Below, in pieces: positions 17,685 to 27,355 of a DNA stretch of 35,459 nt. The notes under the pieces are model-generated. The model was not told the DNA's origin, ran no database searches, and worked only from the letters and a program-made list of their open reading frames with translations. The stretch comes from Chloroflexota bacterium (GTDB lineage Bacteria > Chloroflexota > Dehalococcoidia > Lucifugimonadales > Lucifugimonadaceae), in NCBI GenBank assembly GCA_018649665.1, contig JABIHL010000146.1, forward strand, positions 1 to 35,459, read 5' to 3'. The translations under genes and the position numbers were made by a program. Numbering within the stretch: the stretch's first letter is position 1; every line of letters begins with the position of its first letter.

Positions 17685-18350
17685 TTACGCGGCGCAGCAA
17701 ACCGCGTTGCACCCACGAAGCCCAAACAGACAGGCCCTGCAAGCGCACAGACGCCCGACACCATCGTCGTCCTCATCCTCGCCCCGAACTCCTTCCAATC
17801 CTTCACGTATCAACCATGGAACGAGTAACAGAGCGGTAATTGGGTCAAGCCACCACCACGCAAGCAACGCATTCGCAGTCAGTCCGATTAACAGCGTTAG
17901 CGAAAGGTATGAGCAGGCTATCGTCTCTTTAGCTTCTGCCGCCAACGAACGAATATTGTTGTCAGCTGCCACACGTAATTTCCAAATGGCCACCGCAGGC
18001 ATCACGGTAATCGACACGATCGCCAAGATAATCCCGACGAGCGATTCACTCGCGCCGGTATTGCTCGTCAGACTAGTCACCACTTGGAAGATCACAGCAG
18101 CGGCCAGAGCCAGAAATGTCCAACCAATAAAACGCTCGACGAATTCCTCTGCATGCTCCGACCGTTCAGAGTGAATCACTGAAAGCCGCCATAGAACTAA
18201 GGATGCCGCTGCAACTTCCAGATAGCTGTCTGCTCCGAAGGCGATCAGAGCGATACTACCGGCAGCGATACCAGCGCCGAGAGCTACGATTCCTTCAACG
18301 ATGTTGTAAATAATCGTGAAATAAAGCAGAAATTTTGCAGTTCGAAGCAT
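17685..18350 (-). CDS. Cation transporter-like (CDF-type) membrane protein with Cys-rich C-terminal tail
   Basis: Multi-TM; GSIALIAFGADSYLEVAAASLVLWRL and LLIGLTANALLAWWWLDPITALLLVPWLIREGLEG are CDF-like; tail LCACRACLFGLRGCNAVCCAA. Confidence 0.75.
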   Translation of the reverse strand: MLRTAKFLLYFTIIYNIVEGIVALGAGIAAGSIALIAFGADSYLEVAAASLVLWRLSVIHSERSEHAEEFVERFIGWTFLALAAAVIFQVVTSLTSNTGASESLVGIILAIVSITVMPAVAIWKLRVAADNNIRSLAAEAKETIACSYLSLTLLIGLTANALLAWWWLDPITALLLVPWLIREGLEGVRGEDEDDDGVGRLCACRACLFGLRGCNAVCCAA

Positions 18351-18368
18351 CCAGTTATCCCCTAATAG

Positions 18369-19454
18369 TTACCGCAGGTCGCAGTCGATACCGGCTTCGG
18401 CACAGTACGACTCGAACCAGTCGATTACTTCGAAGTGGTAGGGGATGCCATCTTTTAGCCGCAGCTTCTCTTCTTCGTCTTCTTTAAGACCCGCGTACAA
18501 AACCCGCTCATGCCCTTTGGCAGGCGGCACGTCAACGATGTACTGAAGCAAGGAATCCATGTCATCCAGGAACTTTTCGGTATCGGTAAACGCCTCAATG
18601 TCGTACGCCTGGAAGAAGTGCCCGCCCGGTATACCGTGCACAGGACCCGGACCGAATCCTGATAGTTCGTTGCAGATAATTTCGTTCATCAACGCCAGAC
18701 CGTAGCCCTTGTGCGAACCATTCTCGCGAGTGCCGCCAAACGGCAACATGAAGTACTCGCCCGACGGGGGAGTATCGACCGGCTCCATGATCGGCGTGCC
18801 CTCGGAATCGGTTATCCAACCCGGCTCGACTTTCGCTCCCGTGCGGCGGGCGAGGGCAAGCTTGTTTCCAGCTACCTGCGTGGTTGCTATATCGAACAAA
18901 AACGGTGGCATCTTTCGTGCTGGTGCTGCCCATGCAACCGGATTCGTACCCATGACCGGTCGTGAACCGAAAGTCGGCACAGTCGAAAGGGTGTTTCCGG
19001 CAGTCATGCAGTGCCCGATCATGCCCTGATCGGCAGCCATCATCGCGTAGTATCCACAGCCTGCTAAGTGACCTGAGTTGATCACTGCCACCGCCGCCAT
19101 GCCGAACTCTTTCGCCCTGTCGATCGCCTGCTGCATCGCCCATGGACCTACATGTGTGCCGAGCGCTCCATCAGCATCAACAGTCATGGTCGTCTTCGAT
19201 TCGCGAATCACCTTGTACTCGGGAGTCGGGTTGATCGTCTCGGAACCGTACTCGCGAACGTAACGACGCATACCGTTCGACACGCCGTGCGATTCGTTTC
19301 CGCGAAGATCGTTCTTCATCAGTACGTCGGCTGATACTTCAGCGTTTTCGGCCGACACGCCGTTGTGCCTGAACATCGCCTCGGTCACGGTTCTCATCCG
19401 CTCTTGCGGAACATAAACACGGTCTTTTTCTGGAACCTTGAAGCGTTCGAGCAT
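18369..19454 (-). CDS. Malate/L-lactate dehydrogenase family (Ldh_2) protein, copy 2
   Basis: Near-colinear paralogue of 16383-17468 with the same motifs. Confidence 0.94.
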   Translation of the reverse strand: MLERFKVPEKDRVYVPQERMRTVTEAMFRHNGVSAENAEVSADVLMKNDLRGNESHGVSNGMRRYVREYGSETINPTPEYKVIRESKTTMTVDADGALGTHVGPWAMQQAIDRAKEFGMAAVAVINSGHLAGCGYYAMMAADQGMIGHCMTAGNTLSTVPTFGSRPVMGTNPVAWAAPARKMPPFLFDIATTQVAGNKLALARRTGAKVEPGWITDSEGTPIMEPVDTPPSGEYFMLPFGGTRENGSHKGYGLALMNEIICNELSGFGPGPVHGIPGGHFFQAYDIEAFTDTEKFLDDMDSLLQYIVDVPPAKGHERVLYAGLKEDEEEKLRLKDGIPYHFEVIDWFESYCAEAGIDCDLR

Positions 19455-19608
19455 GAGGGCATTTCCTAATCGGTTTGAAACTAGTGAGTGATGGCGATGG
19501 GTAGCGGCAACACTCTACATGCTGCCAAGCGCTATTTACGCTCGACGCACAGGCGACAGTCATTCTCCACGACTACTTTCTGAACTGTAATTCATGCAAA
19601 TATTAATA

Positions 19609-19637
19609 TAATCAATGCTTAACTTGACTTAATCAAT
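19609..19637 (+). promoter_or_regulatory. Direct repeat TAATCAAT x2, 21 bp apart, upstream of the DUF2089 gene; candidate operator
   Basis: TAATCAAT at 19609-19616 and 19630-19637; nested CTTAA repeats 10 bp apart; TTGAcTTAATCAA near-palindrome. Confidence 0.35.
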
Positions 19638-19680
19638 TTACAGTGGCAATCTAATTAAAGAACAAGACAAGGAGCACGGT

Positions 19681-20043
19681 GTGGCAAACGACTGGCAGGA
19701 ACTAACTCGACTCACTCAGGGAGAAGAAATTCTCGTTGAGCGCGTAAAGATTGTTCAGAACAACATCGCTATCGAAGGCGAGTTCGAACTCCCCCCGCTT
19801 GCACAGATCACCGCTGAAGACCAGGTTTTCATCATGGCGTTCATTCGTTCTGACGGATCAATCAAAGAGATGGAAAAAGTATTCGGCATCAGCTACCCGA
19901 CGGTGAAGAACCGACTGAAGCGCATCGCCGCCCAGCTTCCACTCACCGAATCGGGGCCACTTCTTTCGGACAATTCGGAACTTCTCGACCAGATATCTGC
20001 GGGTGAAATCTCAGCCGAAGAGGCAATCAGGAGAATGTCGTGA
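19681..20043 (+). CDS. DUF2089-type putative regulator
   Basis: FIMAFIRSDGSIKEMEKVFGISYPTVKNRLKRI HTH-like core, C-terminal SHOCT-like ISAGEISAEEAIRRM; GTG start. Confidence 0.85.
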   Translation: MANDWQELTRLTQGEEILVERVKIVQNNIAIEGEFELPPLAQITAEDQVFIMAFIRSDGSIKEMEKVFGISYPTVKNRLKRIAAQLPLTESGPLLSDNSELLDQISAGEISAEEAIRRMS

Positions 20044-20303
20044 TTCCACCGATGGTCATGTGGTTCAAAGTTCAGTGGTTTGGAATATGGATTCCGCTGT
20101 TCCTACTCTGGCCCATCGTCATCGTGCTGCTATTGCTCGTAATGCCGTTGGTTTTCATCGGCATGGCGATTACCGGCAACATCTCTAGATTCTGGATAGC
20201 GATACGAATAGTCCTCGCTGCCTACAAAACAATATGTGCGACCCGCGGTCTGCGAATCGACATAGACAAAGAAGAAATGACTTTCGAGATTTATCTGCCA
20301 TGA
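20040..20303 (+). CDS. Small membrane protein in the envelope-type operon
   Basis: Two hydrophobic segments; GTG start overlaps the upstream stop (GTGA). Confidence 0.7.
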   Translation: MIPPMVMWFKVQWFGIWIPLFLLWPIVIVLLLLVMPLVFIGMAITGNISRFWIAIRIVLAAYKTICATRGLRIDIDKEEMTFEIYLP

Positions 20304-20812
20304 CTACAACAGCCGTTATTGATCCTACTGAACGCTATGAAAGCGGAACACGCATGACATCTGAACGAAAACAAATATTGGAAATGCTCGCAGCCGGCAA
20401 AATTTCTGCCGATGAGGCAGAACGACTCCTGCAACTAACATCTGGCAGTACCGCTGGCCGACCGGCAAGTTCGAGTTCAACCGGTGCAACGACAGCTGTA
20501 ATTGCCCAGATTATCGACCCGAAATTCATTCGAGTTGTGGTTGAGCCCGACCCCACAGCTACCGGCAATCACGCCAAACACCACGTCAACGTTCGTGTGC
20601 CGTTAAAGATCATTCGTGCAGGCGTAAACCTTGCTTCTTTGATCCCAAACGACGCCGGACACATGGTGCAGGACAGTCTTTTGAACAAAGGCTTCAAGGG
20701 CGATCTTTCAAAGCTCGACGCAAGTGCGCTCGACGAACTTATCGAAGCGCTTCAAGAACTTAGTATCGATGCAACAGTCGATAACCACCTCGTCAAAGTA
20801 TTTGTCGAGTAG
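20300..20812 (+). CDS. SHOCT-like domain protein
   Basis: RKQILEMLAAGKISADEAERLLQL motif near the N-terminus; ATG start overlaps the previous stop. Confidence 0.75.
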   Translation: MTTTAVIDPTERYESGTRMTSERKQILEMLAAGKISADEAERLLQLTSGSTAGRPASSSSTGATTAVIAQIIDPKFIRVVVEPDPTATGNHAKHHVNVRVPLKIIRAGVNLASLIPNDAGHMVQDSLLNKGFKGDLSKLDASALDELIEALQELSIDATVDNHLVKVFVE

Positions 20813-20822
20813 GAGAATAATC

Positions 20823-21548
20823 ATGCGTATTGGTGGAATCGTATTTGGGCTAATCGTTGTGCTAATTGGCGCTTCGCTATTGCTCGACAATTTGGACATT
20901 TCTGGCGACTACCCAGCCCGGGACTATTGGCCAGTGATACTCATCGCCCTCGGATTCTTTGGGTGGATCGGCAAAGGCCTGCGCCCGGAACTGGGCAGCA
21001 TGGTGCTAATGGCACTTGGCGGAATTCTGCTTACACAGAATCTCGTCGACGATAAAAGCTTTGGCGATCTGTGGCCAGCTCTAGCAATAGCAGTCGGCAT
21101 CTCGATCATCTTCGGTGGCACAGGCCGTAAGAACAAAAAGAAAAAGTTCGCCATGAAGTTCCAAAAGGGACGCAACTGGGGAGATCACGGTCCGAGAGGC
21201 GGTAGCAATCGGGGCAATTCGTCCCATGATGCCAACGAGTTCTTATCGGGAAGCGAACGGGTAGTCGATGGCGAATACACCGGCAGCCTGGCACGAGTAA
21301 GACTTGCCGGAGGATCGATCGATCTCACCAACGCGACCATTAGCGAAGACGGCGCTGTTCTCGAACTCGACGTAACGCTTGGCGGCTACAAAATTCGGGT
21401 GCCAAACGACTGGAAGCTCGATCTACAGGCCGATGTAAACATGGGCGAAATATCTGACAATCGACCTGACCCAGAATCACCCCGAGAAGGCTCGACCCTA
21501 ACTATTGGCGGTCGAATATTCATGGGCGGAATTGAGATATCGAACTAG
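20823..21548 (+). CDS. LiaF/LiaI-like membrane protein
   Basis: TM repeats (GLIVVLIGASLLLDNL, YWPVILIALGFFG, LWPALAIAVGISIIFGG) with C-terminal beta-rich domain containing GEISD and GGRIFMGGIEI. Confidence 0.82.
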   Translation: MRIGGIVFGLIVVLIGASLLLDNLDISGDYPARDYWPVILIALGFFGWIGKGLRPELGSMVLMALGGILLTQNLVDDKSFGDLWPALAIAVGISIIFGGTGRKNKKKKFAMKFQKGRNWGDHGPRGGSNRGNSSHDANEFLSGSERVVDGEYTGSLARVRLAGGSIDLTNATISEDGAVLELDVTLGGYKIRVPNDWKLDLQADVNMGEISDNRPDPESPREGSTLTIGGRIFMGGIEISN

Positions 21549-21688
21549 GTTTTTGCTTGACGCCAAACCCTTTCGATATCAATAGGGTTATTCCAGCGGG
21601 CGACCTGATAACATCCCAGCATGGGCTCAGCGGTCACAACCAATAAACGTGGCAGTCGGACAATCTTGATCCAGAGGAGTTGGTCTAG

Positions 21689-22012
21689 TTGGCATCGACC
21701 GGTAACTTAATACTCGGAATCAGCATCATCGTCGTTGGCGTGCTCTTGGGTTTGGAAGCAGCCGGAAAGCTGGGAGCCGACGTTAGAAAATTTTGGCCAG
21801 CGCTGCTGATACTTATCGGGTTAGTCAGCTGGGCTACCCAAGGGAAGAAACCATCATTCGCCAACGTGATAGTTATCACTTTGGGAATTATTCTCCTATT
21901 AGGTAACCTAAATGGTTTGAACGGTTTCGGATTCCTCTGGCCAGCGTTGTTTATCCTGACCGGTCTGAATCTGGCGCTCGGCCCCAAATTTCGTGACAAA
22001 TTTTTGCGCTAG
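21689..22012 (+). CDS. LiaF/LiaI-like TM protein (TM region only)
   Basis: GISIIVVGVLLGLEAAG, FWPALLILIGLVSW, FLWPALFILTGLNLALG; TTG start. Confidence 0.7.
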   Translation: MASTGNLILGISIIVVGVLLGLEAAGKLGADVRKFWPALLILIGLVSWATQGKKPSFANVIVITLGIILLLGNLNGLNGFGFLWPALFILTGLNLALGPKFRDKFLR

Positions 22013-22033
22013 TTCCGACGGTCAATCAGTGAA

Positions 22034-22807
22034 CTAAATAATCGTCAACCCACCATCAATCACAAAATTCGCTCCTGTTGCGTAGGACGCGTCATCGCTG
22101 GCGAGGAACGTGATGAACGGTGCTATGTCTTCCGGCGTGCCGAGTCGATTTAGAGGCACTCGATTCACCGCAGTCGCCTCTCGACCATCTGGATCAGGAT
22201 GTTCATCGTGGTCAGGCGTTCGTTCGAGTGCGCCCGGGCAGATGCTGTTGGCTCGAATGCCCTGATCGCCGTAGTGGACTGCGATATGGCGTGCCAAATT
22301 CACGAGTCCAGCCTTACCCGTTGAATACGAAACATTCGGAGTCGTTCCGGTTAAGGCTGTAACGGAAGCAACGATAATCACGACTCCGCCTTCGCCCTGT
22401 TTCACCATTTGAGCGAGACCGTACTTGCATGCGAAATACTGCCCTTTGTAGTTCACATCGTGGGTGCGATCCCAAACTTCCTCGGGAAGCTCGTGCAAAT
22501 TGCGATCTTCGTTGTGCATCTGAATACCGGCGTTCGGAACGACGATGTCTAATCGACCGAACGAATCTACTGTTTGAGCAACAGCAGATTCAACCTGCTC
22601 GGGGTCAGTAACATCGGTCTGAATCGCCACAGCCGATCCGCCACTCGCTGTAATCTCCGCCGCCACAGCGATCACCCTGTCAGCCGGAATTCCGGTAATG
22701 GCAACCGATGCGCCTTCCGCTGCCATAAGCCGCGCAGTTGCCGCTCCGATACCAGAACCAGCTCCGGTAATAAGCGCCACTTTGCCAGCAAGTTTTCCGT
22801 CGGACAT
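22034..22807 (-). CDS. SDR family oxidoreductase
   Basis: TGAGSGIGAATA, PNAGIQMH, YSTGKAGLVNLARH, ATGANFVIDGGLTII. Confidence 0.93.
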   Translation of the reverse strand: MSDGKLAGKVALITGAGSGIGAATARLMAAEGASVAITGIPADRVIAVAAEITASGGSAVAIQTDVTDPEQVESAVAQTVDSFGRLDIVVPNAGIQMHNEDRNLHELPEEVWDRTHDVNYKGQYFACKYGLAQMVKQGEGGVVIIVASVTALTGTTPNVSYSTGKAGLVNLARHIAVHYGDQGIRANSICPGALERTPDHDEHPDPDGREATAVNRVPLNRLGTPEDIAPFITFLASDDASYATGANFVIDGGLTII

Positions 22808-22970
22808 GATTTTCTCTTTCGATTCTTCTCCCATTTGGAGTCACGTTGGTGACCACAGGGAGAAGCTCTAAGTCGAAGGCGAATGCCCTCATTCAGCGAG
22901 TGAACGATACTCGGCGATATGTTACTCGGAGTAAGCTTCTGCGAAACCAAGAGTAGGACTACAAAACTAG

Positions 22971-23168
22971 ATGGAATACAGAACCGACGAGCAAATAACC
23001 GCCAGGGCCCGCCAGATTGCGCCGCTTGCCGACACCGACCTCCCGCCACTGATTAATCTCGTCACCGGGGTGAGGGAATATTGCGATCTAATGGAAAGTC
23101 TGATGCCTGAGCTCGGCGGCGATATCGACGTCACAAAAATGTCGCACAACATGGACGGTGATGAATAA
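22971..23168 (+). CDS. Small GatC/AtzG-like putative amidase partner
   Basis: 65 aa; stop overlaps the amidase start (TAATG), with a helical GatC/DUF4089-like pattern. Confidence 0.6.
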   Translation: MEYRTDEQITARARQIAPLADTDLPPLINLVTGVREYCDLMESLMPELGGDIDVTKMSHNMDGDE

Positions 23169-24559
23169 TGGTCGCCAACCCTCTACTGCTCTCACTATCG
23201 GAGCAGGCTCGGCTGATACGCGAAGGCTCGATCACGTCAGTAGAACTGGTTCAAGCCCATCTCGACCAAATTTCAAAGCTCAATCCGCAGTTAAACTCGT
23301 TGATCGCAGTCGATCCAGAAAGTGCCCTAGAGCAAGCTGCTGAGATCGACGCTGCACGCGACAGAGGCGAAGATCTTGGTCCACTGGCGGGCGTCACTCT
23401 CGGTGTAAAGGATGCAGTGCCTGTAAAAGGCATGCCATGGACAATAAATTCCCGAATATTCGAACACCGAGTACCTGAATACGATGCCCCGGCTATAACC
23501 CGACTCAAAAAAGCCGGAGCCATCATCATCGGGAAGGCGAATCTAAACGAATTCTTCTCTCGACCGACCGAATCTGATCTAAATCCTCCGCCGTGGAATC
23601 CATGGAACCCTGAACGAATGTCGGTAGGTTCCTCAAGTGGTTCCGGCGCTGCATTGGCCGCACGAATGGCAAGTGGAACGATCGGTGTCGATGGCGGTGG
23701 AAGCGTCCGCCTTCCAGCCGGAGCTCACAATTTATACGGAATCAAACCCACTCACGGACTTGTTAGTCGAATCGGTGTAGGTCGAAGTGAACATAGCGAG
23801 ATATGCCCGCTTGGCTTCACCGCACTAGATACCGCAATGATGCTCGAAGCGATGGTCGGATACGAACCAGCCGACGACCTAAGTTGGCCCGGCGACGTTC
23901 CCGAGTACGCAGCCAATATTGATACCGATATCAGTGGATGGAGAATAGGTGTTCCGAGAGGATTTATCGATTCAGTTCCAAACGAATCTGAAGTCATAAA
24001 AGGCTTCGAAGATTTCCTAAAGAAACTCGAGGCACTAGGTTGCGAATTGATCGAATTCGACATTCAAGGGATGGCAGAAGCGCGGGCGGCAACATTCCTC
24101 ACTCTCTTCTCGAACTCCTACCAACGGCATCAGAAAACAGTCAAAGAAGACTGGGACACCTACGGCCCGCAATCCCGTGTGAACCTTCTTCAAGGCGCAT
24201 TCATGTCATCGACCGATCTGATAAACGCAGGCGATGTCGGTCGAGCTTTCAAGGCATACTTCTCGAAGAAACTGGCTGATCTAAGCCTCAAAGCTGTCGC
24301 CACGCCGACATCTCCGTTTGCAACTGCTGAGCGATCGCGCCGACCAGACGAACATTCCCGCGGAATAAACGCTTGTTACACAGCACCATTCAACATCTCG
24401 GGGCACCCGTCGATCAGCGTTCCGGCAGGATTCGGGGAGGCTGGAATACCAGTTGGAGCAATGCTCACCGGCGAAACGCATGATGATCTATCGCTTCTCC
24501 AATTGGCCCACGCCTACGATAAAGCCACCGACTACGCCACACTTTCGCCTTCGATTTGA
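23168..24559 (+). CDS. Amidase signature family protein
   Basis: GVTLGVKDAVPVKGMPWTINS, GKANLNEFF, VGSSSGSGAALAARMASGTIGVDGGGSVRLPAGAHNLYGIKPTHGLVS. Confidence 0.94.
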   Translation: MVANPLLLSLSEQARLIREGSITSVELVQAHLDQISKLNPQLNSLIAVDPESALEQAAEIDAARDRGEDLGPLAGVTLGVKDAVPVKGMPWTINSRIFEHRVPEYDAPAITRLKKAGAIIIGKANLNEFFSRPTESDLNPPPWNPWNPERMSVGSSSGSGAALAARMASGTIGVDGGGSVRLPAGAHNLYGIKPTHGLVSRIGVGRSEHSEICPLGFTALDTAMMLEAMVGYEPADDLSWPGDVPEYAANIDTDISGWRIGVPRGFIDSVPNESEVIKGFEDFLKKLEALGCELIEFDIQGMAEARAATFLTLFSNSYQRHQKTVKEDWDTYGPQSRVNLLQGAFMSSTDLINAGDVGRAFKAYFSKKLADLSLKAVATPTSPFATAERSRRPDEHSRGINACYTAPFNISGHPSISVPAGFGEAGIPVGAMLTGETHDDLSLLQLAHAYDKATDYATLSPSI

Positions 24560-24639
24560 TCGTCCATATATGATTGGCAGTGCGTTCGAAGCGTCCTGAC
24601 CACGGTCAGTTAATTAATGCGTAAGGGGCCGGGCGAAGC

Positions 24640-25434
24640 ATGATCGAGACTTTGCAAGACGTTCGAGAGACCGTAATAGCAATGCTTTGTGCAGAGCTTT
24701 CATGTTCAGAATCTGAACTCACCGACGGCCAGGTTCATATCACCGTTCGAAAACCCGACGCCCATAAAAACAAAGCACACCGGCTATTCGATCCCCACCC
24801 CGGCAAAATCGGAATTGCATCGCTCGGACGCGGTGGCATCGTATGCGTCGATGAACGGCATCTTGCGTGGGCCGAAGAGGTGTTCGGACCCGCCCCAACT
24901 TCAACCCGCGACGAACTGTTCATGCCCGATCGAATGGGCAAAATGGCAGAGCTCGTAAAACCCGAAGGGCTCGTTCTATACGGCCCATTTCCACGATTCG
25001 CCGTGTCTCACAGCACTCTTACTCACGTTGAACCACCTGCAAGTTACAGCGTGCGGGTGGTCGATCAAAAAGGTGCCGACGCCATTGGTCAGCGCGCTCG
25101 CTGGCACAACGCCATTTACAAGGTTCCAACCGAATCGGCACGACCAACCATGATCGCCGCTATCGCCGAACGAGAGGGTGAAATCGTAGGCGTGTGCGGA
25201 GCTTCCGCTGATTCGCCATTCATGTGGCAACTCGGAATCGATGTTACCCCGGAACATCAAGGGCGTGGACTAGCTCCAGCGCTCACGTCAGCAGTAGCAG
25301 AAGCGGTTCTCGATGATGGCAAAATGCCCTACTACGGCACTTCGGCAACGAACATACCTTCTATGAGAACTGCCCTCGCTGCGGGGTTCAAACCCATGTG
25401 GGTGGAGGTATTATCTCGACCGGCAGACAGCTAA
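24640..25434 (+). CDS. GNAT family N-acetyltransferase
   Basis: C-terminal VCGASADSPFMWQLGIDVTPEHQGRGLAPALTSAVAEAVLDDG...TSATNIPSMRTALAAGFKP. Confidence 0.85.
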   Translation: MIETLQDVRETVIAMLCAELSCSESELTDGQVHITVRKPDAHKNKAHRLFDPHPGKIGIASLGRGGIVCVDERHLAWAEEVFGPAPTSTRDELFMPDRMGKMAELVKPEGLVLYGPFPRFAVSHSTLTHVEPPASYSVRVVDQKGADAIGQRARWHNAIYKVPTESARPTMIAAIAEREGEIVGVCGASADSPFMWQLGIDVTPEHQGRGLAPALTSAVAEAVLDDGKMPYYGTSATNIPSMRTALAAGFKPMWVEVLSRPADS

Positions 25435-25498
25435 AAGTCTGAACTACTGTCGAGTCGACCAATAAACCCTTCTGGCACGATCACACTGAGAGAGAAAA

Positions 25499-27067
25499 AT
25501 GAGATTCGCCATCCTCGGCATTTCGCACGAGACCAACACCTTTTCGAAGGTTCCAGCAACTTACGAAGAATTCGAGAAGGCGACTATCGCCCGCGGACAA
25601 GAAATTGTCGATCTCTACGCCGAATCTCAATACACCATCTCGGGCTATCTCCAGGGTGCCGAAGAACTCGGATTCGAAGCCGTGCCGCTGATGTACGCGA
25701 ACACGGGCCCTATCGGAACCATCACGAAAGACGCCTACGACCGTCTCTCCAGCGAAATGCATCAACTACTCCGCGATGAAGGCCCGTGGGACGGCGTCTT
25801 AATCAGTAACCATGGAGCAGCGGTTTCGGAAGAATTTCCTGACATGGACGCTGAATTCACTCGCGTCGTTCGAGAAATTGTCGGACCCGATGTACCAGTT
25901 GGCGTAACGCTCGACATGCACGCCAATATTTCGAAAGACACCGTAGCCAATACCGACGTTTGCATCGTCTGGCGAACCTGCCCGCACCTCGACACCAAGC
26001 TGCGGGGTCGCAAAACAGCCGAACTCATCTATCGAACTGCCCTGGGCGAAATCAAGCCTACCCAGTTCATCGAAATGCCTCCGATGCTCGTAAACATCGT
26101 CAAGCAGTTCACAGGCCAAGAGCCAATGCTGAGCCTCGTCGACGAATGTGTCGCAGCCAACGAAATCGAAAACGTGCTCGACACATCGATCGCCGAAGGC
26201 TACCCATACGCCGACGTCGACGAAATGGGAATGTCATGGATCACGATCACCGATGGCGACCCTGAACTCGCTGAGAAGACTTCGAAAGACCTTGCAGCCG
26301 CAGCTTGGACCAGGCGAATCGATCTCAACAAGCCCGTTGCCAGCATCACCGACGCCCTAACTCAGGCTGAAGAGCTTTACGTTGGGCCTAAACCTGAAGG
26401 CGTTGAAAACTTCATGCCAAGCGACGGTTCTGCCCTTGCTGAGCCCGAGAAGAGCGAACATTCCCATTTGGGACCGATCGTTCTAATGGACGTTGGAGAT
26501 AACATCGGCGGAGGATCTTCCGCCGACTCGACTCATATTCTCAAGGTCGCAAAAGAGATGGGCGTGACCGGATATCTGCAAAGCCTCTACGATCCTGAAG
26601 CGGTCGAAGCGTGCGTTGTCGCAGGTATTGGCGCCGAGTTGGCTCTTGATGTCGGCGGCAAAACCGACGACATGCACGGCGAGCCGGTTCACATTGTCGG
26701 CACGGTGTCCGTAATCGACGATGGGCCATACGAAGAGACTCGCCCAACTCACGGTGGCTATCGCTTCTACGACGATGGAAAGCGTGTGATATTCAACACG
26801 GTCGATGGAATGACAATTCTTTTGACATCGGCACGAAGCGGAAATACGGCTCGAGCACAGATGTACTCAATGGGCATCAATCCTGAAGATTACCGAGTAG
26901 TAGTTGCCAAGGGCGTTAGCTCTCCACGACCTGCCTACCAGCCGATTGCCGCCGAAATCATCATCGTGAACAGTCCTGGCGTGACCTCTGCCGACCTCGA
27001 TACGTTCGAGTTCAAGAGTCGCCGAGTCCCCCTCTACCCATTCGAAGAGCCTGTTTACCCAGCGTAG
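25499..27067 (+). CDS. M81 family (MlrC-like) metallopeptidase, copy 1
   Basis: RFAILGISHETNTFS, GAAVSEEFPDMDAEF, LDMHANISKDTVANTDVCIVWRTCPHLDTKLRGRKTAEL, DVGDNIGGGSSADSTHIL. Confidence 0.93.
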   Translation: MRFAILGISHETNTFSKVPATYEEFEKATIARGQEIVDLYAESQYTISGYLQGAEELGFEAVPLMYANTGPIGTITKDAYDRLSSEMHQLLRDEGPWDGVLISNHGAAVSEEFPDMDAEFTRVVREIVGPDVPVGVTLDMHANISKDTVANTDVCIVWRTCPHLDTKLRGRKTAELIYRTALGEIKPTQFIEMPPMLVNIVKQFTGQEPMLSLVDECVAANEIENVLDTSIAEGYPYADVDEMGMSWITITDGDPELAEKTSKDLAAAAWTRRIDLNKPVASITDALTQAEELYVGPKPEGVENFMPSDGSALAEPEKSEHSHLGPIVLMDVGDNIGGGSSADSTHILKVAKEMGVTGYLQSLYDPEAVEACVVAGIGAELALDVGGKTDDMHGEPVHIVGTVSVIDDGPYEETRPTHGGYRFYDDGKRVIFNTVDGMTILLTSARSGNTARAQMYSMGINPEDYRVVVAKGVSSPRPAYQPIAAEIIIVNSPGVTSADLDTFEFKSRRVPLYPFEEPVYPA

Positions 27068-27079
27068 GCAGCCAATGGT

Positions 27080-27201
27080 CCTCCCCCGGATCGGGGGAGC
27101 TAGAGGGGGAGATTGCGACGCGGAGCCGAGTTACACAGTAATGTGAGCGATTAACAAGATTGCAGCTGCGACCAAGTCGTCCGGCGACGCCCGAAGCTAA
27201 A
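27080..27201 (+). repeat. ~122-bp intergenic repeat, copy A
   Basis: ctcccccggatcgggggagctagagggggagattgcgacgcggagccgag...aagtcgtccggcgacgcccgaagctaa; aligns with copy B. Confidence 0.8.
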
Positions 27202-27202
27202 T

Positions 27203-27326
27203 CCTCCCCCGGATCGGGGGAGTTAGAGGGGGAGACTGCGATGTGGAGCCGAGTCGCCCGATGACGAGCGCGACTAACACGAGCTTGCGACGCGTGACTG
27301 AGTCGTTCAACGACGATGGAACCTAA
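27203..27326 (+). repeat. ~122-bp intergenic repeat, copy B (tandem to copy A)
   Basis: ctcccccggatcgggggagttagagggggagactgcgatgtggagccgagtcgc...gagtcgttcaacgacgatggaacctaa. Confidence 0.8.
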
Positions 27327-27355
27327 CGAGCCTAAAAGTAAGAAGAAACATAATT

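Noticed and set aside
18595-19143. 182-aa alternative-frame minus ORF inside ldh copy 2
   Set aside because: Fully overlaps a clear Ldh_2 CDS in another frame, with low-complexity Arg/Gly/Asp composition.
25960-26360. Arg/His-rich alternative-frame ORFs inside the M81 genes
   Set aside because: Out-of-frame products of biased codons; the same appears in the paralogue and neither has domain features.
27080-27326. CRISPR array
   Set aside because: Only two adjacent ~122-bp copies with no spacers of regular length; structure is hairpin-like.
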